Positions 14,064 through 22,465 of a DNA stretch of 64,000 nucleotides are shown here, piece by piece (the first letter of the stretch is position 1; each line of letters begins with the position of its first letter). A model generated the notes under the pieces. That model was not told the origin of the DNA and did no database searches. It worked only from the letters and a program-made list of their open reading frames with translations. A program made the position numbers and the translations under genes. Source of the stretch: Bacteroidaceae bacterium. GTDB lineage: Bacteria; Bacteroidota; Bacteroidia; Bacteroidales; Bacteroidaceae. Location: NCBI GenBank assembly GCA_017470425.1, contig JAFUYT010000017.1, positions 1 to 64,000 on the forward strand, read 5' to 3'.

Positions 14064-16510
14064 AACTCAATCTTCAAGGTTCCGATGATACCGCGAGGGA
14101 TGGTCAGTGTCATTGCCGGGCCGCGGCGGTCCAGGCCGCGCACCCCCTGCGGGAAAGAATATTCGGTAAGGACATTTCCGAAGTCGTAGGCATTGTAGCA
14201 TAGCAGGCTGAGGCTCATGGGGTGCCCTTTCACCGCCCATTGTGCACGGGCATGGAGGTCGATATTGAAGAGGGCACTCTCGCGGCAGCCGAAGTCGCCG
14301 TCGGTGGGGTTGATGCCGCGCGAGCATGTCGGGCGGATGCCGACCAGCATATTCCCGTCGGCATCGGTGGCTGTGGCTGTGTTGAAGCTGACGATGGGCT
14401 GACCATCGGTCCAGCGTCCTGTGATGCCGAACTGGAAGTGCTTGTTCACGTTGTAGACCAGGTAGATACGGCACATATAGGCTTTGTCCTGATCCAGACG
14501 CCCCACGCCGGGGTAGCGGGCCGTGGCGTTGCTGACGGTATTCTGCGTGTTGGGGTTTGCTGTGGACTCAGAGAGCGCATCGATGTTGTTGGTCGAGGGT
14601 CCGATGCCGAGTGCTGAGAGCCCCGTGCCCATCATCGACTGCCAGGAGAGGCTGAAGAGGAAACGCTCGCCGCGATAGGTGTAGCGTGTTGTCTGAGTCA
14701 TGAAGTAGGGCGTGTTCGTGAGCCAGCTGGTCCCCATCAACTCCGTGGGCTGGTAGTCAACGATATAGTCGCGCCGGCCGGGGTACATGAAAAAGTAGCC
14801 GTCGGGGGCGGTGTAGCCATTGGCATCGTAGCCGTCGGCAAAGCGGGTCATCCACGTGTGGTAGTACTTCTTAAAGCTCTGCAGCAAGGCAATCTCATGG
14901 CGCCCGAAGCGCAGGTGGATGGGGATGCTGAGGGTGGCGTAGGATGGTTGCCACAGGCCGCTGGCGTAGCGGTGGCTATTGCCGCCCGTCGTGGTGAACA
15001 ACTGGTCGGTACCGCTGTAGTAAATGTCGGCGTTCATGTAGTCGCGGCTCATGTAGCGGACGTCCTCGATGTTGTAGCTCACGCGGTCGTGGCTCAGCAC
15101 GAAGCCGAGTTGCAGCCACCGCGTGGGGCGGTAGTCGAGGCTCGCCGCGGCCTTGGCGTTGGGTGTCACCTTCGTGCGGTCGCGCAGCACCATGCCGTCC
15201 AGCGTGAGATAGAGATGTCCGCGCACGCTGAGCTTCGGTGTCAGCTGGTAGAAAGCCTCCACGCCCACCTGGTTCTCCAGCAGTCCTGCGGCAAAGGCGT
15301 GGCTGCTCCAGTCGTAGCGATAGAGTGGAGTGGGAGAGGGCTGAAGCATGTGTTGCATGTACAGCTCGTTGGAGAAGGCGGTTGCCTCGGGGGTGAAGTA
15401 GAGGAGGGAATTGTAGCCGTCGGCCTTCAGCTGCAGCCATGACCGCAAGGGCTTGCTGTAGGTGAGCGCCCAGGACAGCTCATGTGTCCTGCCGTCGGCC
15501 AGCCACGGCTCCAGGGACTCGCCGTCCTGATCCACGAGGTTGCGACGGAACTCCCGTTCTTTGTGGCGCGTGACATTTGTGGCCCACGTCAGTCCTGTTG
15601 TCAAGGCTCCCTTCTTGGCATAGAGCGAGGCACTGTAGGTGTTCAGCCGCGCGACCTCGTTGGGGTTGTAGTAGAACTCCGCCCCATAGCTGTCTGTGCC
15701 CGAGAAGTTGACAAAATAGCCCATTTTATCGAGGTAATGCCCCGATGGCAGCTGGCCGTCCATCTGCACTTTGTAATATGTTCCCGTATAGAACGGATAG
15801 CCAGCCACAAGACCGTTGTAGCCGAAGTTGGGGAGGGCTTGTTGTCCGGCACTGGCATACAGATGCTGACGGTAGCCGCGACCGTCGGCGTCGCGTAGCG
15901 TGTAGGCTACGTCCATCGTGCCCTGTCCCCGCACGTACTGTCGGTTCTTGATGGCTTCGCGGTCGTAGGCTTCCTCGGTGCCCGTGGCGTGGAAGAGGTG
16001 GATGATGTCCTCCGTGCCCCATGAGATGCCGCCCAGGTTGCCACGGTTCCACGACACCTGCGCATAGTCACGTGCCAGCGTGTCCAGCTCAAATTCGAGT
16101 GTGGAGCTGTTGGGGGTGATGCGCAGGTGGTAGTTCTCCATGTTGGGCACATAGCTGGTGGAGCCTGGCGTGAAGCGGTTGTCAATGCGGAAGCCATCCA
16201 AATAATAGCGATTCCATCGGTATGAATTGCCATCGACACTGAACATCAGCTGCCCCGCCTCGTCCCATTGTCCGACATGTAAGCCTTGGTAGATGGTGTG
16301 GTCGCTGAGTGCATCAAGCCAATGCACCAGATGGCCCTGATGATAGAAGTCCCGGAAGAAGTCGGCGCGAACGGAATCGGCATCGACTTGGGCATGTAGG
16401 GGTAGGGTGAACAGTAAAAGAACTGATCCAGCCCTTACCCTCCCTATGAGGGAGGGAGTGGTCACCTTTGCAAGTAGATGCCAAATGCTATGGATGAGTC
16501 CTTTTTTCAC
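14060..16510 (-). CDS. Large outer-membrane beta-barrel protein (TonB-receptor-like)
   Basis: An 816-residue exported protein. After the signal peptide, residues about 45-200 look like a degenerate plug region (YYLDGFRIDNRFTPG). The rest is a run of alternating strands rich in Tyr, Trp and Gly, typical of a 22-strand barrel, with TPKLSVRGHLYLT- and WLQLGFVLSHDRV-type hairpins. The TonB box and the N-terminal carboxypeptidase-like domain of SusC proteins are not visible. The N-terminus is odd: a family 1 element (VTTPSLIGRVRAG, residues about 17-28) sits in the signal peptide between a Lys-rich start and the hydrophobic core LLLFTLPLHAQ. It is coupled to the PAP2 gene downstream and to another outer-membrane gene 3 bases upstream. 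Confidence 0.8.
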   Translation of the reverse strand: MKKGLIHSIWHLLAKVTTPSLIGRVRAGSVLLLFTLPLHAQVDADSVRADFFRDFYHQGHLVHWLDALSDHTIYQGLHVGQWDEAGQLMFSVDGNSYRWNRYYLDGFRIDNRFTPGSTSYVPNMENYHLRITPNSSTLEFELDTLARDYAQVSWNRGNLGGISWGTEDIIHLFHATGTEEAYDREAIKNRQYVRGQGTMDVAYTLRDADGRGYRQHLYASAGQQALPNFGYNGLVAGYPFYTGTYYKVQMDGQLPSGHYLDKMGYFVNFSGTDSYGAEFYYNPNEVARLNTYSASLYAKKGALTTGLTWATNVTRHKEREFRRNLVDQDGESLEPWLADGRTHELSWALTYSKPLRSWLQLKADGYNSLLYFTPEATAFSNELYMQHMLQPSPTPLYRYDWSSHAFAAGLLENQVGVEAFYQLTPKLSVRGHLYLTLDGMVLRDRTKVTPNAKAAASLDYRPTRWLQLGFVLSHDRVSYNIEDVRYMSRDYMNADIYYSGTDQLFTTTGGNSHRYASGLWQPSYATLSIPIHLRFGRHEIALLQSFKKYYHTWMTRFADGYDANGYTAPDGYFFMYPGRRDYIVDYQPTELMGTSWLTNTPYFMTQTTRYTYRGERFLFSLSWQSMMGTGLSALGIGPSTNNIDALSESTANPNTQNTVSNATARYPGVGRLDQDKAYMCRIYLVYNVNKHFQFGITGRWTDGQPIVSFNTATATDADGNMLVGIRPTCSRGINPTDGDFGCRESALFNIDLHARAQWAVKGHPMSLSLLCYNAYDFGNVLTEYSFPQGVRGLDRRGPAMTLTIPRGIIGTLKIEL
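16430..16462 (-). repeat. Family 1 palindromic element inside a signal peptide
   Basis: Core ccctccctatgagggaggg, translated in frame between the n-region and h-region of the signal peptide of the 816-residue outer-membrane protein. Confidence 0.8.
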
Positions 16511-16513
16511 TCT

Positions 16514-17470
16514 TCACTTTTCCTTTTTCATTTTCAAGATGTCCCACCGATAAGCCACGCCCAGGCGTACCTGGTGATAGGTGTAGTCGCGCAGGCCGTA
16601 CTGATAAGCTGCTACGATGTCAAACTGTCGGACATGGGCGATGAAATCCGTGCGGAGCACGACCGGCCGGTCATGGGCTGCGTCGCCGCCGTGGCTGGCG
16701 TTGTGCTCCCATCCGGTGTAGCCCGCAAAGGTCTCGGCGAGCGTAAAGAAGCGGTTCTCCCATTTCGCTGTCACGCCGAACTGCACGGCATCGTTCTGGC
16801 GTCCGTTGTCGGTCTGCCAGCAGAGGAAACCCGTGGAGAGGACGGCGCGCAGGCTGTGAGCCCACCGGGTGTTGTGCCCTACCTTCCATGACTTTCCCAC
16901 GGACGTATCGAAGAAATAGCCGGGGCTGTCGTAGTAGCGGGCATGGAAGTACTCGCCGCCGGAGGCGGTCTTCAGCGCGGCACGCACCACCCAGTCTGGT
17001 CTCCAGCGCTTCTCCTTCAGGAGTTGGATGTCCGCGCTGATATATACGTCGCCGCTGAGATGTCCCTTGCGCGCCTCCTCCCGATGCTCCTCGGGGATGC
17101 GGCAGGTGGCGATGTTCTCATCGCTGTTTTTGTACCATTCCATCGCGGGCATCCACAGGGAGAGGTTGGCACGGTCGGTCCATAGCGGGATGTTCACCTT
17201 CAGCGCGATGTCGCCTGTGCGGTCGCCGCGGTAGCCGGCGAAGTAGTCGCCCGCAAGCTCCACGCGCAGGTCATGTTGCACGCGGCCGTCCAGCATCTCT
17301 GGCACAGGGAATGCATTCGGCCCGAAGTAGTATGGAGATATCAGCGTCGCATCACCGAGTGACGCCTCATAGAGGGGCGTCTGCGCAGACGCACTCCCCC
17401 ACTGCATGGTGAGGGCTATGGTCAGCAATAGTGTACTGCGGATATGGGACTTATGAACTCTCAGATCCAT
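16514..17470 (-). CDS. Outer-membrane beta-barrel protein
   Basis: A 318-residue exported protein: signal peptide ending SASAQ at about residue 30, then amphipathic strands with aromatic girdles and Asp/Arg-rich loops, ending in a strand-like RLGVAYRWDILKM. No family motif was recognised. It is the first gene of a three-gene cassette (this gene, the 816-residue barrel, PAP2) with gaps of 3 bases or overlaps, so the three proteins probably work together in the cell envelope. A gene-free, AT-rich repeat separates it from argC. Confidence 0.7.
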   Translation of the reverse strand: MDLRVHKSHIRSTLLLTIALTMQWGSASAQTPLYEASLGDATLISPYYFGPNAFPVPEMLDGRVQHDLRVELAGDYFAGYRGDRTGDIALKVNIPLWTDRANLSLWMPAMEWYKNSDENIATCRIPEEHREEARKGHLSGDVYISADIQLLKEKRWRPDWVVRAALKTASGGEYFHARYYDSPGYFFDTSVGKSWKVGHNTRWAHSLRAVLSTGFLCWQTDNGRQNDAVQFGVTAKWENRFFTLAETFAGYTGWEHNASHGGDAAHDRPVVLRTDFIAHVRQFDIVAAYQYGLRDYTYHQVRLGVAYRWDILKMKKEK

Positions 17471-17490
17471 GAAGAATATTCTATCTATGA

Positions 17491-17575
17491 TAAGATGCCT
17501 AATCTTATGGCCTTAAGATTACTAATCTTATCGCTGTAAGATGCCTAATCTTATGCGCCTAAGATTACTAATCTT
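17491..17575. repeat. Two tandem 46-bp units of AT-rich palindromes
   Basis: Units start at 17491 and 17537. Each holds aagatgcctaatctt and aagattactaatctt, both inverted repeats around aagat/atctt. They separate argC from the outer-membrane cassette. Confidence 0.8.
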
Positions 17576-17599
17576 CCAACAGCAGGATGCCTTGCTTTG

Positions 17600-18571
17600 T
17601 CAGAAGGCACTGGGCTTCAGGTTGAGGCCGGCGTGCTCGTCGATGCCGAACATGAGGTTCATGTTCTGCACGGCCTGACCGCTGGCACCCTTCAGGAGGT
17701 TGTCGATGATGGAGGTGATGAGTAGCTTGTTCTCGAATTTCTCCACGTGTACGAGCGCCTTGTTGGTGTTGACGACCTGCTTCAGGTCAAGGTCCCGATC
17801 CACGTAGTGCGTGAAGGCGGTCGTCTCGTAGAACTGCTTGTACATCTTCACGATATCCTCCTCGGGCAAGGCTGGGTCGATGCGCACCACCTCTGTGCAG
17901 AAGATGCCGCGTGCGAAGTCGCCACGATAGGGAATGAAATCCACGGATGACTCGAAGCCGGGCTGCAGCTGTGCCAGCGACTGCCGGATCTCGGCCAGGT
18001 GCTGGTGGCGGAAAGGCTTGTAGATGCTCAGGTTGTTATTGCGCCACGAGAAGTGTGTCGTGCTGCCAGGCTTCACGCCGGCACCCGTGGAGCCTGTGAT
18101 GGCGTTCACGCTGATGTCCTCGTGCAACAGCCAGTTGGCAGCCAGCGGCAGCAAGCCTAACTGGATGGCTGTGGCGAAGCATCCGGGATTGGCGATGTGG
18201 CGTGCGTGCACGATATTCTCGCGGTTGAGCTCCGGCAGGCCATAGACGTAGTCGTGGCTGCCGGCGATGCGGAAGTCCTGTGCCAGGTCGATGATGCGCA
18301 CGTTCTGCGGCACGGGATGCTCCGCCAGGAACTCGGCGCTCTTGCCGTGGCCCATGCACAGGAACAGTACATCGACGCTCTTCAGCGCCATGCGGCTGGT
18401 GAACTTCAACTCCGTCTCGCCCAGCAGCCCCTCGTGAACGTCGGTGATGAGGTTCTTGGCGTTGCTGGTGCTGTGGACGAAGGCAATCTCTGCCTCGGGG
18501 TGGTGCAGCAACAGGCGGATGAGCTCACCCGCCGTGTAGCCGGCACCACCGATGATTCCAACTTTAATCAT
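17600..18571 (-). CDS. argC: N-acetyl-gamma-glutamyl-phosphate reductase
   Basis: NADPH-dependent reduction of the acylglutamyl phosphate in arginine synthesis. The N-terminal Rossmann motif is VGIIGGAGYTAGEL. The active-site Cys131 is in ANPGCFATA. The C-terminal HLAEI and SFIPYRG-like (VDFIPYRGDFARG) catalytic region is also present. Length of 323 residues fits the family. The start overlaps the argG stop by 4 bases, which implies translational coupling in the argR-GNAT-argG-argC operon. Confidence 0.96.
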   Translation of the reverse strand: MIKVGIIGGAGYTAGELIRLLLHHPEAEIAFVHSTSNAKNLITDVHEGLLGETELKFTSRMALKSVDVLFLCMGHGKSAEFLAEHPVPQNVRIIDLAQDFRIAGSHDYVYGLPELNRENIVHARHIANPGCFATAIQLGLLPLAANWLLHEDISVNAITGSTGAGVKPGSTTHFSWRNNNLSIYKPFRHQHLAEIRQSLAQLQPGFESSVDFIPYRGDFARGIFCTEVVRIDPALPEEDIVKMYKQFYETTAFTHYVDRDLDLKQVVNTNKALVHVEKFENKLLITSIIDNLLKGASGQAVQNMNLMFGIDEHAGLNLKPSAF

Positions 18572-19833
18572 CTCTGTTCGTCCTTGTGGATTCCGTAATA
18601 TACGCGCAGTGGCGTAGAGAGCACTTTGATGAAGCCCTTGGCCTCGTCGGCGGTCCAGCCATTCTGTGTCTCGCCATATTCTCCGAGCTTGGACTTGGTC
18701 AGGTCGTTGACGGAATCAACGCCGACAGTCTCAAAGCCGAAGGGGCGGAGCTTGAGGATGGCGGTGCCGGTGACGTTGCGCTGCGTGGAGGTCAGGAATG
18801 CCTCCAGGTCGGGCATCACGGGCTCCAGATACTGGCTCTCATGCAGGAACATACCGTACCAGTTGCCGAGCTGGTCCTTCCAGTACTGCTGCCACTTGGA
18901 GAGGGTAGATTTCTCTAAAAGGCGGTGTGCCTCGATGATGAGCTTCGGAGCGGCGGCCTCGAAGCCTACACGGCCCTTGATGCCCACGATGGTGTCGCCC
19001 ACGTTGGCGTCGCGACCGATGGCGTAGCTGGCACCGATCTCCTCGATCTTCTGGATCGCCTTGATGCGGTCGTCGAAGTGTTCGCCGTTGACACCCACGA
19101 TCTCGCCCTCCTTGAATTCAATCTTCAGCAGGCTCTCCGGCTCCTTGGCCGTCACGTGCTTCAGGTACGCCTCCTCGGGCAGTCCCTGTGTAGCGTCGAG
19201 CAGCTCGCCGCCGCAGATGCTGGTGCCCCAGATGCCCACGTTGTAGGAATACTTCAGCTTGGCGAAGTCTGCCGCGAAGCCGTGGGCGTTCAGGTAATCG
19301 ACCTCTTCTTTGCGCGTCAGCTTCTTGTCGCGGGTCAGCGTGATAATCTCCACGCCCGGGGCCATGACGAGGAAGGTCATGTCGAAACGAATCTGGTCGT
19401 TGCCGGCACCCGTAGAGCCGTGGGCGATGGCATCCGCGCCGATCTCGTTGGCATAGCGTGCGATGGCGATGGCCTGGAAGATGCGCTCACTGCTCACCGA
19501 GATGGGGTAGCAGTTGTTACGCAGCACGTTGCCGAAGATCATGTACTTCAGCGACTTGGCATAGTATTCCTGCGTCACGTCGAGCGCCACATATTTCGTG
19601 GCCCCCAGCTTGTAGGCGTTCTCTTCATTGGTCTTCAGCTGTTCGGCGCTGAAGCCGCCGGTGTTGGCACATGCTGCGTGCACTTCATAACCCAGTTCTT
19701 TGGCGAGATACATCACGGTGTAGCTCGTGTCCAGGCCACCGCTGAAGGCGACCACTACACGCTTGCGGTGCAGCCCACCCCCAGCCCCTCCCTGGGGAGG
19801 GGTGCTTGTTACTGTTTGTTTGTTTGTTTCCAT
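18568..19833 (-). CDS. argG: Argininosuccinate synthase with repeat-derived N-terminus
   Basis: Joins citrulline and aspartate with ATP. The ATP pyrophosphatase motif VVVAFSGGLDTSYTV starts at about residue 26, preceded by residues that are not part of the family: METNKQTVTSTPPQGGAGGG, of which the second half is a family 1 element. Downstream signatures include AHGSTGAGNDQIRF and the citrulline-site region. Length is 421 residues, longer than the norm by roughly this extension. The start overlaps the end of the acyltransferase-DUF559 gene by 25 bases. The inserted repeat has therefore changed both the end of one protein and the start of the next. Confidence 0.95.
   Translation of the reverse strand: METNKQTVTSTPPQGGAGGGLHRKRVVVAFSGGLDTSYTVMYLAKELGYEVHAACANTGGFSAEQLKTNEENAYKLGATKYVALDVTQEYYAKSLKYMIFGNVLRNNCYPISVSSERIFQAIAIARYANEIGADAIAHGSTGAGNDQIRFDMTFLVMAPGVEIITLTRDKKLTRKEEVDYLNAHGFAADFAKLKYSYNVGIWGTSICGGELLDATQGLPEEAYLKHVTAKEPESLLKIEFKEGEIVGVNGEHFDDRIKAIQKIEEIGASYAIGRDANVGDTIVGIKGRVGFEAAAPKLIIEAHRLLEKSTLSKWQQYWKDQLGNWYGMFLHESQYLEPVMPDLEAFLTSTQRNVTGTAILKLRPFGFETVGVDSVNDLTKSKLGEYGETQNGWTADEAKGFIKVLSTPLRVYYGIHKDEQR
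19772..19807 (+). repeat. Right inverted repeat of the DUF559 segment (family 1)
   Basis: 36 bp, agcccaccc...ggggtgctt, lying in the argG N-terminus. Its reverse complement matches 20208-20244 with one mismatch over 30 bp. Confidence 0.88.
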
Positions 19834-20861
19834 ATTGATTGTTGTATTTGAGATATTACGTTGTCTGTGTCAGCGATGACTTGGTCGTTTGTGAAGCGTA
19901 ACACTTTGAAACCTTTCGCTTCGAGATACTGGGTCCTTTCCTCGTCGCTCGCCTGTTGGTCTGGTAATTGATGATACCCCCCATCAATCTCAATGAGAAG
20001 CTTAATCGCCGGTGCAGAGAAGTCAGCGATGAAAAGACCTATGATATGTTGTCGCCTGAACGAAACACCCAACTGCTTCCCTTTCAGATATTGCCATATG
20101 ATGCGTTCTGCATCCGTCGGATTCTTCCTATTCTTCTCGGCAAAATCCTTCAGGACATCATAGACAGAACAGTCTGCAGTCTCGTATGCTTTCCTTATCC
20201 TCCTCTCAGCACTCCCCTCCCCAGGGAGGGGTTGGGGGTGGGCTGTCCTGTCATTTTCTAACCGCCTGATCCTATCTATCACCTCCTGTGGAATCTTGGC
20301 CGGCAGGTGCTCCTCGGGGTCGAAGAGCATGGCGGTGCAGATGCAGAACTTACGGTTGCGCTCGCGCAGCACGTTGATGTTCACACAGCCCTCACATCCC
20401 TTCCAGAACGCCTCGTCGTCCGTCAAGTCATCGAACGTCACGGGGAGGTAGCCCAGCTGGGTGTTCATCTTCATGACCGCCTTGCCGCTGGTGAGCGAGA
20501 AAATCTTGGCGTGGGGCCAGCGTGTGCGTGCCAGCGAGAAGGTCATGTCCTTGATGCGCTTGGCGATGCCGAGACCGCGGAAGTCCGGGTGTACGATGAG
20601 ACCGGAGGTCGTCACATATTGTTTGTTACCCCATGTCTCGATGTAGCTGAAGCCTGCAAAGCGAGGCTCCGAACCGTCGGCCTGCGGCGCCAGGGCAATG
20701 ACCGCCTTGGCCTCGCGCATCTTCGTGAAAACATACTCGTGTGTACGCTTGGCGATACCCGTACCGCGCACCTTCGCCGCGTCCTCGATGGTCTTCAGGA
20801 TAGTATCGACATATTTCTCGTGGGACTCGTCGGCCACCATCACTTGTATTTCCTGTTCCAT
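19809..20861 (-). CDS. Arginine-cluster GNAT acyltransferase fused to a DUF559 endonuclease domain
   Basis: Residues 1-205 form a GNAT acyltransferase with the acyl-CoA loop VHPDFRGLGIAKRI. In this position it is expected to make N-acylglutamate, the first arginine intermediate. Residues about 206-218 (HPQPLPGEGS) are a translated family 1 element. Residues about 219-345 form a DUF559 domain, a Vsr/PD-(D/E)XK-type nuclease fold: NPTDAERIIWQYLKG, VSFRRQHIIGLFIADF, and the acidic core LLIEIDGGYH. The frame has no break at the junction and no separate start for DUF559, so one 350-residue fusion is predicted. Relatives in other Bacteroidota have the acyltransferase alone, as far as I recall. It overlaps argG by 25 bases. 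Confidence 0.88.
   Translation of the reverse strand: MEQEIQVMVADESHEKYVDTILKTIEDAAKVRGTGIAKRTHEYVFTKMREAKAVIALAPQADGSEPRFAGFSYIETWGNKQYVTTSGLIVHPDFRGLGIAKRIKDMTFSLARTRWPHAKIFSLTSGKAVMKMNTQLGYLPVTFDDLTDDEAFWKGCEGCVNINVLRERNRKFCICTAMLFDPEEHLPAKIPQEVIDRIRRLENDRTAHPQPLPGEGSAERRIRKAYETADCSVYDVLKDFAEKNRKNPTDAERIIWQYLKGKQLGVSFRRQHIIGLFIADFSAPAIKLLIEIDGGYHQLPDQQASDEERTQYLEAKGFKVLRFTNDQVIADTDNVISQIQQSIWKQTNKQ
20208..20244 (-). repeat. Left inverted repeat of the DUF559 segment (family 1)
   Basis: 37 bp, agcactccc...ggtgggct, in frame between the acyltransferase and DUF559 parts. Inverted copy of 19772-19807; together they bracket 400 bp that encode DUF559. Confidence 0.88.
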
Positions 20862-20920
20862 GATTATATTTTTTGTTTCTTATTCTCATCATCCCCCACG
20901 GGGATTACGGGTGCTCTCCC

Positions 20921-21385
20921 CTAAATCTCTGCAATCGCTGCCATCACCGCCTTGCGGTCTGCGCCCTCTTCGAGTACGACGAGGACGGTGTCGTCGCCTG
21001 CGATGGTGCCCAGGACATCCTTCACCTGTGCGTGGTCGATGTCGTAGGCCACGTGTGCTGCATGTCCCGGCGGGGTCTGGATCACGCCGAGGTTCCCGCT
21101 GAACTTGATGGCGAGCACGCCCAGGCGGTTGATCTGTTGCACCGTCATGCGTGTGTCGCTGACGCGTTGGTAGCGGCGTTGCTCCGGCAGTAGGTACGTG
21201 TAGTTGCCCTGCTCGTTGCGCCCTTTGACGATGCGCAACTGCCGCAGGTCACGCGAGAGCGTCGCCTGCGTGGAGGGGAAGCCGGCTTTCTCCAGTTCTC
21301 TCAGAAGGTCTTCCTGTTTGGCCAGCTCTTGGCTGGACACGATCATCTTGATGACCTCCAACCGTGTGTTCTTGTCTTGTCTCAT
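20921..21385 (-). CDS. argR: Arginine repressor
   Basis: A 154-residue ArgR/AhrC-type regulator. The N-terminal winged helix-turn-helix includes [17 protein letters not shown] (about 38-54). The C-terminal oligomerisation and arginine-binding domain ends with [15 protein letters not shown], where the Asp pair binds arginine. First gene of the argR-GNAT-argG-argC operon. A candidate ARG box overlaps its own promoter (21419-21432), so it is probably autoregulated. Confidence 0.95.
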   Translation of the reverse strand: MRQDKNTRLEVIKMIVSSQELAKQEDLLRELEKAGFPSTQATLSRDLRQLRIVKGRNEQGNYTYLLPEQRRYQRVSDTRMTVQQINRLGVLAIKFSGNLGVIQTPPGHAAHVAYDIDHAQVKDVLGTIAGDDTVLVVLEEGADRKAVMAAIAEI

Positions 21386-21410
21386 GTGATGAGGTTGCTT
21401 TTATCGGCTG

Positions 21411-21432
21411 CAAAGGTATGAATATTTTTTCA
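21411..21432 (-). promoter_or_regulatory. argR promoter with candidate ARG box
   Basis: On the minus strand, -7 box TACCTTTG (21411-21418) is directly preceded by TGAAAAAATATTCA (21419-21432), which fits the TGAAT-n4-ATTCA half-site spacing of ARG boxes (TGAA-n6-TTCA). A repressor bound there would block RNA polymerase. Confidence 0.6.
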
Positions 21433-21498
21433 GATATGCGTGCATCTTATGCCATTTTATTTGCATAAACGCTGCATTTCTTATGAATAGCGCACCTT

Positions 21499-21538
21499 CT
21501 TGTGCGGTAATATGCACAAAAAGGTGCGCTTCTGTGAA
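21499..21538. other. Large intergenic hairpin between argR and the AraC gene
   Basis: gcgcaccttcttgtgc pairs with gcacaaaaaggtgcgc around an 8-base loop, with one mismatch. It has no T run, so it may be a factor-dependent terminator or RNA-stabilising stem for the AraC transcript coming from the right. Confidence 0.55.
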
Positions 21539-21579
21539 TCTTGCGCGTGGCGCCATGCAGACGGGTGCGTTGCCGACGG

Positions 21580-22449
21580 TCAGACTGTTGCTCTCGCCTT
21601 CTTGCGGTATTCCTTCGGGCTGACGCCGACATATTGCTTGAAGTACTTCCCGAAGAAGCTCTGCGAGGGAAAGTTGTACTCCATTGCAATCTCCTTGATG
21701 CTCAAGTCGGTGGATGTCAGTACCTGACGTACGGAGCTGATGACCATCTGCACAATCCACTGCAAGGCGGAGTGGCCGCTCTTCTCCTTGATGACGCTGG
21801 AGAAATAGCGGGGTGACAGGCATTGTTCGGCTGCGTAGAAAGACACCTCGCGCTCCCGCTTGTAGTTGCGGAAGAGCGAGACGAGGAATGTCTGGAAGAT
21901 GCGGTCGCGGTTGTCGTGGACTTGTGGCTGCAACGATTGGTTGCAGGCGTAGTCCAGCAGCAACTCATGGAACAGGCTCTCGGCGAGGCTCAGGGTCAGG
22001 CGCTGCAGGATGTGGAAGGTGCCGCTCTCGGGCGTGTAGAGGCTAAGCTGCCGCTGCCGCTCCTGCACCAGGTTGGCCAGGTTCTCCAGGCTCCGTTGTT
22101 GCTCGTTCTGGAGGGAGATGCACGGGTTCTCGCGCATCCTCAGGATGTTGCCGCCGTCGATGAGCTGCTCCAGCATCGGCAGCACAAAGTCGATCTCGCA
22201 CTTCACCGCGATGCCGTTCAGGTCCGTGGAGTGGTTGAGGACGCAGACGAAGGTGGAGGGCATGTAGAAATAGACGTCGCCAGCCTTGATATGGAAGGTC
22301 TTGTCGTTGAGGCTCACGTCGCCACTCCCGTGCTGGCAGAGGAAGAAACCGCAGACGTTGGCCATTGCTATCCGGTTCTCTTGCTTCTCGACGGCCTTGG
22401 CAGCGTCTTCGACGGTGATGTATTCAAAAGGTAAATGATGGTTGTCCAT
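21580..22449 (-). CDS. AraC-family transcription regulator
   Basis: A 289-residue protein with an N-terminal cupin-like sensor domain (about 20-150, SLNDKTFHIKAGDVYFYMP) and a C-terminal double helix-turn-helix (about 195-285). The second helix-turn-helix carries the family signature DLSIKEIAMEYNFPSQSFFGKYFKQYVG...PKEYR. The ligand is unknown. It starts 17 bases after the DUF4236 gene ends and is probably cotranscribed with it from the promoter at 23081-23088. Confidence 0.92.
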   Translation of the reverse strand: MDNHHLPFEYITVEDAAKAVEKQENRIAMANVCGFFLCQHGSGDVSLNDKTFHIKAGDVYFYMPSTFVCVLNHSTDLNGIAVKCEIDFVLPMLEQLIDGGNILRMRENPCISLQNEQQRSLENLANLVQERQRQLSLYTPESGTFHILQRLTLSLAESLFHELLLDYACNQSLQPQVHDNRDRIFQTFLVSLFRNYKREREVSFYAAEQCLSPRYFSSVIKEKSGHSALQWIVQMVISSVRQVLTSTDLSIKEIAMEYNFPSQSFFGKYFKQYVGVSPKEYRKKARATV

Positions 22450-22465
22450 AGGGTATGAGGGTTAA

